Source: Bidens hawaiensis (lineage: Eukaryota > Streptophyta > Magnoliopsida > Asterales > Asteraceae). Taken from it: a DNA stretch of 64,000 nucleotides. The notes under the pieces are model-generated. The model was not told the origin of the DNA and did not search any database. It saw only the letters and a list, made by a program, of their open reading frames with translations. The stretch is taken from contig JAIQDT010002854.1 in assembly GCA_021521415.1 (NCBI GenBank), forward strand, positions 248,001-312,000. Direction: 5' to 3'. Positions 32,702-42,952 of this stretch are shown piece by piece. Within the stretch, counting starts at the first letter, position 1. Every line of letters begins with the position of its first letter. Made by a program: the position numbers and the translations under genes.

Positions 32702-33578
32702 GATTCGGGGAGATCTAAACGAATGGTGTGGACTCACTCGAAGGGTAAAATTCGAGACATATTATTATAAAGGGGAATAATTTTTACTTTTTTACGGGTA
32801 AATTCGGTTAAGATAAAATGAAATGTTTCCTAGTTGTCGTTGAATGTTGTATTTTAGGTATACCGAGTGTGTGTTTCTATATAGAGTTTAGTTTCCATAA
32901 AAAGAAATTAACTTGGTCCTATATATTTACACACGCTGGTTTCTAACCCTATACTGAAAAACGTATTGACCCATTTTATAAGTTTCGGGGATAAATAATA
33001 TGGATGTATTGTTTTGCTAATGCGTATAAATGTATCCGTTGTAACTCGTTTCGTGTTTTTGGGGGACATTTGATATTGTACTATTTGGTGTTTCAAGTAC
33101 ATTATGTGATGTACACATTACCTTCCTTTGGCGCACAGCTCATGAACCTCTTGCGAGGGTAGAAGCCGAGCGTGAATGATGCTATAAGAACACAATGAGC
33201 ATACATAGCCGCCACATTTTTTTTATACGCGTAACAATTTGAGCCAAGAAATGTGCGTTACATTATCGACGTGTATCGTATAATATAATACTATGATAGT
33301 AAAAAAGTAAAATACACTTGAACAATTGAAGTAGAAACAATCATGACAAAGTTGGAGTCACAAGTCTAAAATTCATTCATCCGAACAATTGAAAACGTTG
33401 GGAACGGAGTTCGTGGATCTAAGGGGGGACTTGGGAGCCGTTCTTCGAGTGTTGCTTAATGAGGTAACTACGACGATCAAGGAGGAAATCACCAAGTTCT
33501 TCGAGTGTTGCTTAATGAGGTAACGACGACGATCAAGGAGGAAATCACCAAGCTATGACGGGTGACTGATAAGGTATA
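32702..33578. other. PP1 3' flank and a gag-like relic with tandem duplication
   Basis: AT-rich 3' UTR and flank to about 33.3 kb. At about 33396-33515 one frame reads TLGTEFVDLRGDLGAVL then RVLLNEVTTTIKEEITK, resembling the N-terminal coiled region of plant Gypsy Gag proteins (weak). A ~62-bp unit GTTCTTCGAGTGTTGCTTAA... is tandemly duplicated at 33439 and about 33498. Confidence 0.4.
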
Positions 33579-33595
33579 TAGCAACATCTCACATT

Positions 33596-33860
33596 TTTTT
33601 GAACGACAAAAGCAAAGCAACGCACAACGGCCCAATTAGGCCAAAAAGAGCGCTACCCAAACAAGACGGAAATACAGGTATGTTTAAGTTACAAACGGAA
33701 GAAGGAAGCTGATCTAGATTTAAACAAGTGATCGACCTCTTCTTTGATCAAATCTAGCACGTTCACCATTCGAAATCTTCTATTATTGAACACCACCTCG
33801 TGTGTGCATTTCCAGATCACCAAATGGTTATCAAGAAAGTCGCTTGTATTGCTTTTCTCT
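33596..33860 (-). mobile_element. 5'-truncated LINE 3' end with 17-bp target duplication
   Basis: Perfect TAGCAACATCTCACATT copies at 33579-33595 and 33861-33877 flank 265 bp that ends, on the minus strand, in a short A tail. The minus strand encodes FLDNHLVIWKCTHEVVFNNR, then VNVLDLIKEEVDHLF and a stop, which resembles the C-terminus of plant L1 ORF2, followed by a short 3' UTR. Confidence 0.8.
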
Positions 33861-34034
33861 TAGCAACATCTCACATTAGCTTGCCAACTCATAAGACCTT
33901 GTAAGCTCTTATCCCATTTGTGACAACTTAGTTAACAACCTTAAAAGACTACCATATGTAGGAAATTAAAATATATGACACTGAAAACTATAATCAAAAG
34001 AACATAGAGAGTAAAGATACAAAATTTAAAAATT

Positions 34035-35059
34035 TCATATTAAACTAGAGCATGGATGAGATGGTGAGATCAAACTCTCCACATATTCCATGGCTTGTAA
34101 TCTCCATATGTTGCCAAGGGTCCTCGCTTGCAACCCGTATATCTCTTCCGAATCTTTCAGCATATCATAGATTACGATTTGACCTTGCTCCTCAAACTTA
34201 TACACAACTATCTTTCCCACATCCATATTCAACAAAGGGCAAATAAAGCCCGTGAGAGCATTTGATGTCAATACTTTTGACCAAGATTTTTCCACACCAT
34301 ATTCGTTCATTACCCATAACTCAAATTTCGTACTCGTATCTAGGAAAAGGTAAAGGCGTCCTCTCGATGTGCCCAAGAGACCAAAATCTGGTAATTGTAT
34401 CTCAGAAAATACCATCTCCTTAACATCCAGGGCGACTATCAAATGCACGCGGCCTCTAACTGCTCTCCAATACAAAAATCCATTTACAAAGGTACCTGCA
34501 TTATTTAGTATGTAGCACGCCTTGACCAACGTCCTAGAAGTCGTGCTCCATGAACCCTTTTTAAGGCTAAAGACATCACACCATCTGGAAACTTGACCAA
34601 AACCTGAGCTCATATTAATTAGTCTAACAATCATTAAATCATCTAGGGATGTTCCATAACAAAATCCATAACTAATATCAATCATAGATGGATCCAAAGG
34701 CAGTGGTTTAGGGACAGTCTTGTAAGCTCCGGTTAATGGATTGTATAGGATCATATCTTCAAGGACTAGAAGGACAATCCCATTGAATGTTCCAACGATA
34801 ACGACATGAAATTTATTTCCTTGGCTCATAAAATTAGGAGAAGGAAGCTCGGACACCGAATGAGCAGCGTTGTTAACGACTTGAAGCGGTTTGAAGGGCA
34901 GAAGGATCATTCGACGTGATCTTGACTTCATAAAGTGATCTGAAATCGTACGGTTCCAATGCTTCGACAAGCATCTTAACCGCAAAAAGGGTTTTGTAGG
35001 CATTTTAACAAGAATGGCAAAGACAAGGTCTTCAGGTACATAATTATGATACCTGCCAT
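34035..35059 (-). pseudogene. F-box gene with disrupted N-terminus, otherwise open 322 codons
   Basis: From 35003 the frame MPTKPFLRLRCLSKHWNRTI is open to a stop at 34035. It covers the F-box C-terminal half and a complete F-box-associated domain (ILYNPLTGAYKTVP, YGFCYGTSLDD, FELWVMNEYGVEKSWSKVL, VESLISPSHPCS). The family ATG at 35059-35057 is out of frame because a short insertion (GTATCATAATTATGT region, 35041-35056) separates ATGGCA from the in-frame PEDLVFAILVKMPTKP segment. Translation from the internal Met would lack the first F-box helix. A recent pseudogene is likely; an N-terminally shortened product is the alternative. Confidence 0.75.
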
Positions 35060-35354
35060 TGAATTATAAGATTGCAAAGAGTGAATGACAATTGAAAAGG
35101 GTATATATATGTGAGTTTGTTTGCATTATATATAGTTTTAATGAGATTATGATATAATTCAATTTCTAATGTATATCTCTTCGAATCTCTCCCTTTAATA
35201 AAGAATCTAGGTTAAATTTTAAATACATTTATAATAATTAAGTTATTATACTAAGTTAAATTCGTATATCACAACGTAGTTGAATAAGGAAAATATTAAA
35301 TAGTTAGTAATAAAAATTTAAAAAGTATAAAATGACAAAGTATGTAATTAAATA
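35060..35354. other. F-box upstream region
   Basis: AT-rich promoter-like sequence of the broken F-box gene, including TATATATATG at about 35102. No gene. Confidence 0.4.
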
Positions 35355-36151
35355 CTAGTCAGGTGCCCGCGCTATGCAGCGGTGTACGCAACCAATGTTA
35401 GTACGCTCGTAATCTCGGTATGTGCGTAACCCGACGATGGTATGCGTTTAACGTAGCATCAGACGTGTAACCGGTGTCGGTAAGCGCATCACAATGCCTA
35501 TAAGCAAGCAACCCGATATTTATATACGATATCATCCACGTAACGGATGCCTGAGCGTGCGTTACTGGTGACAAAAATCAAGATGCAAAGATGTAATGTA
35601 GAGTAATTTCAAACAAACCGCTTTTTTAACACAACCCGTTTTGACGTGAAACCTATTCCGACAACATTTTAACCCTGAAGTCCGTTTTGACCTGAACCCA
35701 TCCCGACCCGAACCAAATTAACCATCAGCTGAACCCGCCCGACTCATTACTGGTAAAAACTGGTATTCACATAATATGTTAGTTTTAAAACTAATAACTT
35801 TAGCAATATTATACTCAAATTAAAGAAAATAAAATGTTCGTTTTTATGGTGTAATTGTTTTTAAAAAATATTAATACGTGAAAAAGTTATGGCCGTTTAA
35901 AAGTCGTGGAGGGTAGTTTGTTTAGATTAAGGGGTAAATATGTAACTATTATTCAAATTAACAAAAAGTAACCAAAGTTAAAGGGTAAAAACTATAACTA
36001 TTTAAATAAAACTAAAAGAACCGTGAGATTTAGAGTTACAATGACTATTTTACCCTTCTTTAAGGTTGTACCATATGCTTTATAAGTTGTAAAACTCTTA
36101 AAAATTTGATCTTAATTTTGCCCATTGGATTCTCTTTATATATAGTATAGA
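35355..36151 (-). mobile_element. Non-autonomous Helitron, 797 bp, minus strand
   Basis: On the minus strand it starts TCTATACTATATATAAAG after an A (plus 36152 T) and ends ACCGCTGCATAGCGCGG, GCACCTGACTAG, then T (plus 35354 A). A TC start, a GC-rich subterminal hairpin, a CTAG end and A|T insertion fit a Helitron. No Rep/helicase. The terminal 3' block CCCGCGCTATGCAGCGG recalls a common plant repeat end. It differs from the Helitron at 24853. Confidence 0.72.
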
Positions 36152-36467
36152 TAAGCCAATAAGCTTGTGGTGAGGGCTAAGGGAAAGACTTGATGTTTCA
36201 TCTGACCCTTGTTCAATTCATGTCCCTAAAATTTAGCTTCAAAGGTACCAGTGTGGTTATGAGAGATTAGGCGACTATGCGGCTTTCACTAAACTGAAAG
36301 GGTTTTATCTCAGCGCACTGTCATTCCTTTGGGCGAGTGTTCACGGGTGTTTGACTTAGGTGAAGGTTTTCCCGGATTGAAAGACGAATGTACCCCAATG
36401 TGGTGATAGCAGCCGGTAGCCAGCCCATTTTTAAGTTATTATACTTAAGGTAATGGATTTAAATGGT
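36152..36467. other. Non-coding flank between Helitron and hAT-like element
   Basis: No gene or repeat boundary is recognisable. The GC content is somewhat higher than in the surroundings (ACCAGTGTGGTTATGAGAGA region). Confidence 0.4.
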
Positions 36468-36943
36468 CAGTGTTTTAAATACCGATTCATACTGGCCGGT
36501 TGAACCGGTAATACCGGGTTTCGCATATCATGCCGGTAGTTTGAGCCCGGTATTTTTGGGCGGTTTCCTAGAACATCGTACCGACGGTTTTTTCTAAAAT
36601 ACCGGTTTAAAGCCCAAGAGATTTTAGATATTTTGTGGCCTATATTTTTTAAAACTACTTTTAACCTAGCGATTAACATTGAAACGAGCATACTATTAGA
36701 TTAGTTTTTAAAAAAGAGTAATTAATGTTATATTATTTTTTAATTATGGATTAACTTTTGCATTATATTTTATTATAGAATCATAAGTTTTTGGTTTATT
36801 TTTTCAATTGAAGTTGCAACTATATCAAATTACAAGGTAAACTACATAAGCCGGTTGAACCTTCCGGTATAACCCGGTTCAATCGGTTGTACCATCTTTT
36901 AGCCCAATTCGGTATGAATAAAAAACCGGTTTTTAAAATATTG
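36468..36943. mobile_element. hAT-like non-autonomous element, 476 bp, perfect 8-bp duplication
   Basis: Ends CAGTGTTTTAAATACCG and (reverse complement) CAATATTTTAAAAACCG match at 14 of 17 positions and are flanked by perfect TAAATGGT (36460-36467 and 36944-36951). The interior is rich in ACCGG/CCGGT. No coding capacity. Confidence 0.82.
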
Positions 36944-36951
36944 TAAATGGT

Positions 36952-37580
36952 GAAATAAGATAAACAGGAAAATATATTTTGGACCAAAACCGCCCTTTGT
37001 GATTTCTTTTTCAAATAAATATTCTTCCTAAATTCTAAATAGATACCAAAATTATTTTATTTATAATTTGAGTATTAACTTTGCATAGCATATATATTGT
37101 TACTTTAAAATTAGATTTTTAAAATATTATATATATTGTTATTTTAAAATTATTATTATATATATTGTTATTTTTTAAATATTCGTATTATATATATTGT
37201 TATTTTAAATTTAATATTTTAAAATAACATATATACTTTAAAATTAATATTTTAATATATGAATAACATATATATTGTTATTTTAAAATTAATATTATAT
37301 ATATTGTTATTTTTAAAATACTCATATTATATATATTGTTATTTTAAAATTAATATGTTAAAATAACATATATATTTGAATAACATATATATTTTAAAAT
37401 TAATGTTAAAATTAATATTTTAATATTTGAATAACATATATATTGTTATTTTAAAATTAGATTTTAAAATTATATATTTTAAAATAACATATATATTGTT
37501 ATTTTAAAATTATATATTTTAAATTGGATTTTTAAATGAAGGAAGAGATCACATAAACATTATAATTAGATTCTTGGATC
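36952..37580. repeat. AT-rich low-complexity array
   Basis: From about 37080 to 37530 the motif ACATATATATTGTTATTTTA and AAATTAATATT variants recurs more than ten times in both orientations with irregular spacing of about 25-60 bp. It lies immediately upstream of the intact F-box gene. Confidence 0.75.
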
Positions 37581-37588
37581 TATATATC
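37581..37588 (+). promoter_or_regulatory. Candidate TATA box of the F-box gene at 37641
   Basis: CTATATATCC lies about 60 bp upstream of the family ATG, in the same place as TATATATA upstream of the paralogues at 19652 and 55067. The leader after it (GCTTCCAATT ... CTTGAAACC) is shared. Confidence 0.5.
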
Positions 37589-37640
37589 CGTGACATATAT
37601 ATGCCCATGCTTCCAATTCTCCTTGAAACCTTATAATTCA

Positions 37641-38684
37641 ATGGCGAATTTACCTGAAGACATTGTCTTTAACATTCTTGTTCGATTTCCAACAAAGCCC
37701 TTGGTGCGATTTAAATGTTTATCAAAGCATTGGAACCGTCTGATTTCTGATTACTTTATGAAGTCGAGATCACGCCGAATGATGCTTCTACCCTTCCAAT
37801 CTCTTCTAGCCATACACCACACCATCCCTTGGAATAAAACTGTTCATCGGGTTTCGACATCAAGGATTCCTCGTCCTTTTAACTGCCTAGGACTTGAGGA
37901 TCATGTCCAAGTCGTTGGAGCATTCGACGGGATAGTCGTTCTAGTTTGTGAAGATATGATATTGTTTAATCCATTAACCGGATCGTTCAAGGTTGTTCCT
38001 TATCCACCTTTGGACTCTTCCGATAGAGTTGAGACTTACGGATTAAGTTATGGTGCAACTCTAGACGATTTAAAGATTGTTAAACTAAGGTTTAGGTTCA
38101 ATTATCCGTATCGAGTTTATTGTGATGTCTTCAGCCTTAAAAAAGGTTTATGGAGCACAAAATGTTTCATGTTGGAAGAGAGGTATATAATTGATCAAAT
38201 GTTGAAAAAGAGGTTTGGTGCATTTGCAAATGGATTTTTGTATTGGATTGTATTAAAGGAATCGGGCGGTGTGCATGTTACAATCGCTCTGGATGTTAAG
38301 GAGATGGTACTTTCCGAGATACTATTACCATGTGAATTTCTCTCAAGAGATAGTTTGTGTACATTAAGCGGGCGTCTTCACTTTTTCCATAAATCAAAGA
38401 TGGCATACGAGTTATGGGTAATGAACGAAGATGGTAAGGAAAAATCTTGGTCGGAATTATTGACATCAAATATTAATCTCTCGAATTTCAGTATCCTTTT
38501 CTCCAATATAGATGCCGGAAAGATTGTTATGTTTGGTAACAAGGAAATCAAAATCTACAACATGTTTAAAGAATCGTATGACGTATACAATCTGAACTGG
38601 ATTGCTGGCAGCCTACAGGGATCACAAGCCATGGAATATGTGGAGAGTTTGATCTCACCATCATATATATTTTCAACTTGGTAG
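37641..38684 (+). CDS. F-box protein with F-box-associated domain, 347 aa, intact
   Basis: A single-exon gene. The start MANLPEDIVFNILVRFPTKP was chosen by alignment with the paralogues; an in-frame ATG 17 codons upstream lies in the shared leader and is less likely. The F-box is residues 3-42 with CLSKHWNRLI. The F-box-associated domain has MILFNPLTGSFKVVP, YGLSYGATLDDLKIVKLRF, VYCDVFSLKKGLWST, YELWVMNEDGKEKSW and VESLISPSYIFSTW. The predicted role is substrate receptor of an SCF E3 ligase through SKP1 binding; the substrate is unknown. It is the most diverged and, with the copy at 18606, the only fully intact member here. S-locus F-box proteins share this architecture, but nothing here ties it to an S locus. 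Confidence 0.88.
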   Translation: MANLPEDIVFNILVRFPTKPLVRFKCLSKHWNRLISDYFMKSRSRRMMLLPFQSLLAIHHTIPWNKTVHRVSTSRIPRPFNCLGLEDHVQVVGAFDGIVVLVCEDMILFNPLTGSFKVVPYPPLDSSDRVETYGLSYGATLDDLKIVKLRFRFNYPYRVYCDVFSLKKGLWSTKCFMLEERYIIDQMLKKRFGAFANGFLYWIVLKESGGVHVTIALDVKEMVLSEILLPCEFLSRDSLCTLSGRLHFFHKSKMAYELWVMNEDGKEKSWSELLTSNINLSNFSILFSNIDAGKIVMFGNKEIKIYNMFKESYDVYNLNWIAGSLQGSQAMEYVESLISPSYIFSTW

Positions 38685-39734
38685 GTGATATCATGTTTTT
38701 AGTAGTTGGTTTATGGCAACGATCATGTTTTTATTACTTGGTAGTTGATATCATTAGTTTGATATCATGTTTTATTACTTGGTAGTTGATATCATTATAT
38801 TATTTTCCCACATAGAAACATCAACTTTTAAATTATATGGAGTCCATAACATCAATTTATCACCGATATACCATTGATATATCGGTTATTGGTCCCGTGG
38901 TGAAATATCAGTCAAAATATTGGTTAGAATATCGGTACCGATAATATCAGCGATATCAGCCGATATTTGACCGATATTAGACAGATATTTGACCGATACC
39001 CGATATCAGTGTTTTAAGTCTTAATTATCAACTTTTTGTGTTTAATGTTAGTTTTTTAAGTCTTAATCAATTCTTATTTGTTATGACTATTAGTGTTTTA
39101 CAAGTTGCAAAAGGTTAATCTGTTAATCGTAGGAGACTATACTGAATTATTAGTGTTATATTGCTATATATATATATATATATACATGAATTTTACATAA
39201 TTTTAAAATTACCGATATCTCACTCTGATAACCGATATCTCAAATATCGGTCCTTGATCGATATCCGATATTTTTTCGCATTAACTAGTTAGCTTTTAAC
39301 AATCCACTGTTAGATGGTAACGGAGTTGTATTATAATCTAATTCATAAGTCTTGTTTGTTACATTTGTTTAAACTGCTATCATAAGAAAATCTTGTTTTT
39401 ATATGAGACAATAAGTGGTACCGATATATGGGCACAAAAATGGTAGATAGTGCAAAATATCTTATAGAAATAAGTTGGTTCATAAGTCTTTGGTGTTCTA
39501 AAAGAATTTACACTAGTAATACATCCCGAGCGTTGTGGTAGAAACTATTGCTAGCTTATACAATACTATAATAGTACGTCTTCTAGTCTTGCATGGCTAA
39601 ACGTACCATCCCTTTGATCAACCCGATAATGTTAACCCCTTTAAACAGTCATGCATGGCTAAAAGGACTATCCCGTTGATTGGCCCTAGTGTTACACAGG
39701 TGCCATCTAGGGCCTCAAAAGGTATGGTGGTGAG
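38685..39734. other. Non-coding, with GATATC-rich repeat
   Basis: Downstream of the F-box stop a GTAGTTGATATCAT motif repeats three times (about 38702-38795). From about 38860 to 39275 the sequence is dense in CCGATATC/GATATCGG motifs at both ends with a TA microsatellite inside (39165-39184). It looks like another foldback or hAT-like element, but I could not fix its ends. Confidence 0.5.
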
Positions 39735-39881
39735 AAAGATCTTCCGTCATGATCTCAACTTCGTAAATTTAGTATCTGGAATCACACGATTCCAATGCTT
39801 TGATAAGGATTTCAATCGCACCAAGAGTCTTGTGCGTGTTTTAAGAAATATTTGTTGAATAATATGTTCGGGTAGATATCC
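39735..39881 (-). pseudogene. F-box gene N-terminal fragment
   Basis: The minus strand reads YLPEHIIQQIFLKTRTRLLVRL then KSLSKHWNRVIPDTKFTKLRS and a TGA where the paralogues continue RSRRMMLL. No initiator ATG and no F-box-associated domain follow. It is a diverged relic of the same family, or of a sister family. Confidence 0.65.
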
Positions 39882-40308
39882 TTCTATCAACTGAAAGAAG
39901 AATTTAAACGATCAGTCTACAAGCATGCAACGTGAATGTAAATATGATACTAATTCTAATCTTTTTTTTTTCATGTAGCTATGTTTCGGGTTATATGTTC
40001 GGGTTGATGATTCAGGTCAAACAATATAAAATCTAAATGTTTACTTTTTTTTTCATTAATTTAAAGAACCTTTCTGACAATATAAAATCTAAATATCTAA
40101 TTTTTTTCTTCATTCATTCAAAAGAACATTTTAGCAATTCAAGTAAATTACCTTGATTTTTAGAGCTAGAAGATTCGTCATGCCCACGTAAAGCACAAGC
40201 TTGAAATGTCGACCGACGAATTAAACTTTTTAAATATAAACGTTGAAGATCCACTTCATTGGTATTTGACTGTTGTTTTGAAGCTTTAAATTTACCATGT
40301 TTTTCTTG
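39882..40308. other. Non-coding flank of the nested hAT/Gypsy insertion
   Basis: No gene. The AGATCCACTTCATT motif at about 40248 recurs just after the right end of the hAT-like element (about 53436), showing a local duplication around the insertion site. Confidence 0.45.
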
Positions 40309-40500
40309 GTTAAGATTAGAGGTGTTTACTGTCCGGTTTTCGCGGTTTTTATGTCAAACCGTGAACCAAACCGTTAGTAACGGTTTCTGATTTTTGTAAA
40401 CCGAAACCAAACCGTAAAATTTTTAAACTGAACCGTTAATAACGGTTTGGTTTCACGGTTTAGAATTGTTGGGTTTTTATACTAAGATGTCTTATGATAC

Positions 40501-41495
40501 TGAAGAAACGTGGATCTACTCACTGGTAGCAGATCTACTTTCCTCGGGTGTGATTAAACTATTTCACCGATGGTTCTTCTGGATCCGAGTTCTTCCACCT
40601 ACAAAATGAACAGCGCCGTTACTTACCCCTCAGAAAGGGACAGAGGGGTCCTCTTTGGGGTAACCCTCCGGCGTGAGAATCAGTATCTTTTGGAGAAGAT
40701 AATAATGTTGTATGTAAGTGAATCTCAAGAGTATTGCTGAATCGCTGAATACTCTTGATTTGTGTGACTGTGTGTTTTTCTGTAACTGACTGTGAGTGAA
40801 TATAATTCAATATGATTGAATGTGATATCACTGCTTGTAACTGTCAATGATTGAGTGTGAATGAATGTGTCATCAAAGTGGAGTTGATGCTGTATTTATA
40901 GTGCTAGGGTTTCCACTGGTTGGGCTCAGCCTCGTTGGCCTCCTCCAACCGCACTGCGCCATGTGTCCTCTGGGACACCTGGCGCTTTCTCGTTGGTTGT
41001 AATCATGTGGTAGCACATGTGTCATGCTGAGTTGTCGACCTTTCATTTGGCAGCTGTCAACATCAGCATATTCTTACTCCTTAAAAAGATGCCTTCTAGA
41101 AGATTGTCTGACGTGCACAATCAAGGTTGCCCTAACCCTGATTTGGATAAGGACGAGGTTGATTATGTGCACGTGTGATATGCGCCCATCCTGAGGATGC
41201 GCGAAGTCTTCTTTTTATTCTCACGCGCAGATATTTCATGCGCAGGTGTGATATGCACGAGCGTGTGATATGCGCCGCGCGCTGGTGCGCCACGCGCATA
41301 TGTGACGCGCGAGCATATGTGATGTGCAAGAGCATGCGATATGCGCCGCGCGCATATGTGATGCGCGAGCATATGATGCCTGAGCATGTTTTGTATGCGC
41401 CATGCGCCTGGGTTTTGGCTTTGTGCCTTCATAATGTCTTTATCTTGCGGGTTGACCCGCCTTGCTTGGTGTTGAGGCGGGTACATACCTCTTCA
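40501..41495 (-). repeat. 3' LTR of the Gypsy element
   Basis: 995 bp, TGAAGAAACGTGG to ACATACCTCTTCA. The region 41165-41410 is an irregular array of ATATGCGC, CGCGCG and CATATGTGA motifs with many short palindromes. No difference from the LTR at 51973 was noticed. Confidence 0.96.
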
Positions 41496-41509
41496 AGCCC
41501 CCCCAGTCT
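41496..41509 (-). other. Gypsy polypurine tract
   Basis: Minus strand AGACTGGGGGGGCT abuts the 3' LTR start TGAAGA. Just inside, AGTCTAAT (41506) and ATTAGACT (about 41549) form an inverted repeat around a CGCGCGAGCGCG core. Confidence 0.8.
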
Positions 41510-41943
41510 AATGTGTGTCTTATCTCGCGCGAGCGCGGTAAGATAGATATTAGACTCACTGAATTGTCCTTTTGTAGGGGGTTTTGTCGTTTTCTTGGTT
41601 GTTTCCATCGTCGCGCGAAGTTCTATCCATTTGGTTGAAAACGAAAGGTCCAAACACGTGGTTGGTTGGCGATGACGTGCGCCGTAAACGTGTCAGACGT
41701 TTCGTGTGCTCGAGGTGCTACAGTTGCCTTTCACGTCCCCTCACAGCTGTCTTGAACACGTGTCGCACTCGCATTGGTTTGTACCTGCGAGTGAGGGCGC
41801 GTGTCTGTTCCGTGGCAGGTCGGTTACATCTTTTTGTCCCCTCACACAGCTGTTAGGGACACGTGTCGCGCCTTCCTTGGGTTGCCCCTGCGAGTGGGGG
41901 CGCGTGGAATCCGATCAGCTGCCACTTTTCTCTCTCCTGGTCC

Positions 41944-41950
41944 TATAAAA
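41944..41950 (+). promoter_or_regulatory. TATA box of the antisense gene inside the Gypsy element
   Basis: TATAAAAG lies 130 bp upstream of the first ATG (42074) of the antisense gene, with no ATG between about 41975 and 42073. Upstream are CACGTG G-boxes at 41655-41660, 41757-41762 and 41860-41865. The last two are inside a duplicated ~75-bp module (41736-41809 and 41837-41911, period 101 bp). Confidence 0.65.
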
Positions 41951-42073
41951 GCAGGCCCTTAGGAAATTTTTATCTTCATCTTCATTGTTTCTAAAATTGA
42001 AATTTCTGCTTTCAAATTCTGATTTGAGTGTTTACATCGATTGGAATCCTCGATTATCGGCTATTACAGTTGT

Positions 42074-42914
42074 ATGTCTGATAGTTCATACTCGTCTAGC
42101 CCTTCAATCACCTCCGTTGCCTCTCGAAGACGCCGTGTGAAATCTGTGGTGATGTCGACATTGAAGCAAAAAGGAAAGGGGAAGAAGGTTGTTGAAACCA
42201 CATCGGAGGAAGTAGGGAGGACCAAGGCCACCAAAAGGTGGAATGAAATCCCCTGCAAATTGAAGCAGGCCGATCTCGACAACCTCATCGCCTCTCAGGG
42301 GTTTCCCACCCTGTTTGGCTGCATGTTGCCTAGGTCCGGGCAAACGGCGGCGGACCCGCCTGCCGGCTATATATCCCTATATAGCCACTTTTTCACCCAC
42401 TGCAACCTTCGTCTCCCGATGACAAGGTTTGTGGGTGCACTGTTGAAGTTCTATGGGATTCACATATCCCAAGTCCATCCGTTTGGACTCGTGCGCGTGA
42501 CTCACTTTGAGTTCATGTGCAAATCCCAGCGCGAGGAACCCACTCCTCGGCGCTTTCAATATTTTTATAAGGCCAAGATCCAAGACAATTGGATCTCTTT
42601 TATTCCTCGCAGTCAGAAGGTGAAGTGCTCCACTGTTTCATTCAAGAGCCTTCATGACTGGTCTGAGAGGTTTTTTTACATTAAGGCCGGTGTGATCCCC
42701 ATCCGTATGACCATGCGCTCTATCACTTTTGCGCCTGCGGATGAGGATGTCCTCAAGAACCCAACTGGCGCATGGGTTAAAAAGCTGACCGCCGAACCAT
42801 CCCCCGCGAAGAAAATTTGCGAGGAGGCGCTGGTTGGGGTCGGCATGAGCAGGCTCTGGGCCGACAGCGCGCTTGAGCCCGTTATCCAAGTCGACGGGTT
42901 GTGTAAGTGTTTTT

Positions 42915-42952
<38 letters not shown>

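Noticed and set aside
37641..38684. Reading the F-box genes as S-locus (SLF/SFB) self-incompatibility genes
   Set aside because: Architecture is shared with many F-box subfamilies, there is no S-RNase gene in the window, and the probable family (Asteraceae) is not known for S-RNase systems.
38860..39280. Fourth hAT-like element (GATATC-rich)
   Set aside because: No consistent inverted ends or 8-bp duplication could be found, so it is described only as a repeat-rich stretch.
41132..41546. Arg/His-rich frames in the Gypsy LTR, repeated at 52604-52991
   Set aside because: Products of the GCGC/ATATGC repeat array; duplication follows from the LTRs.
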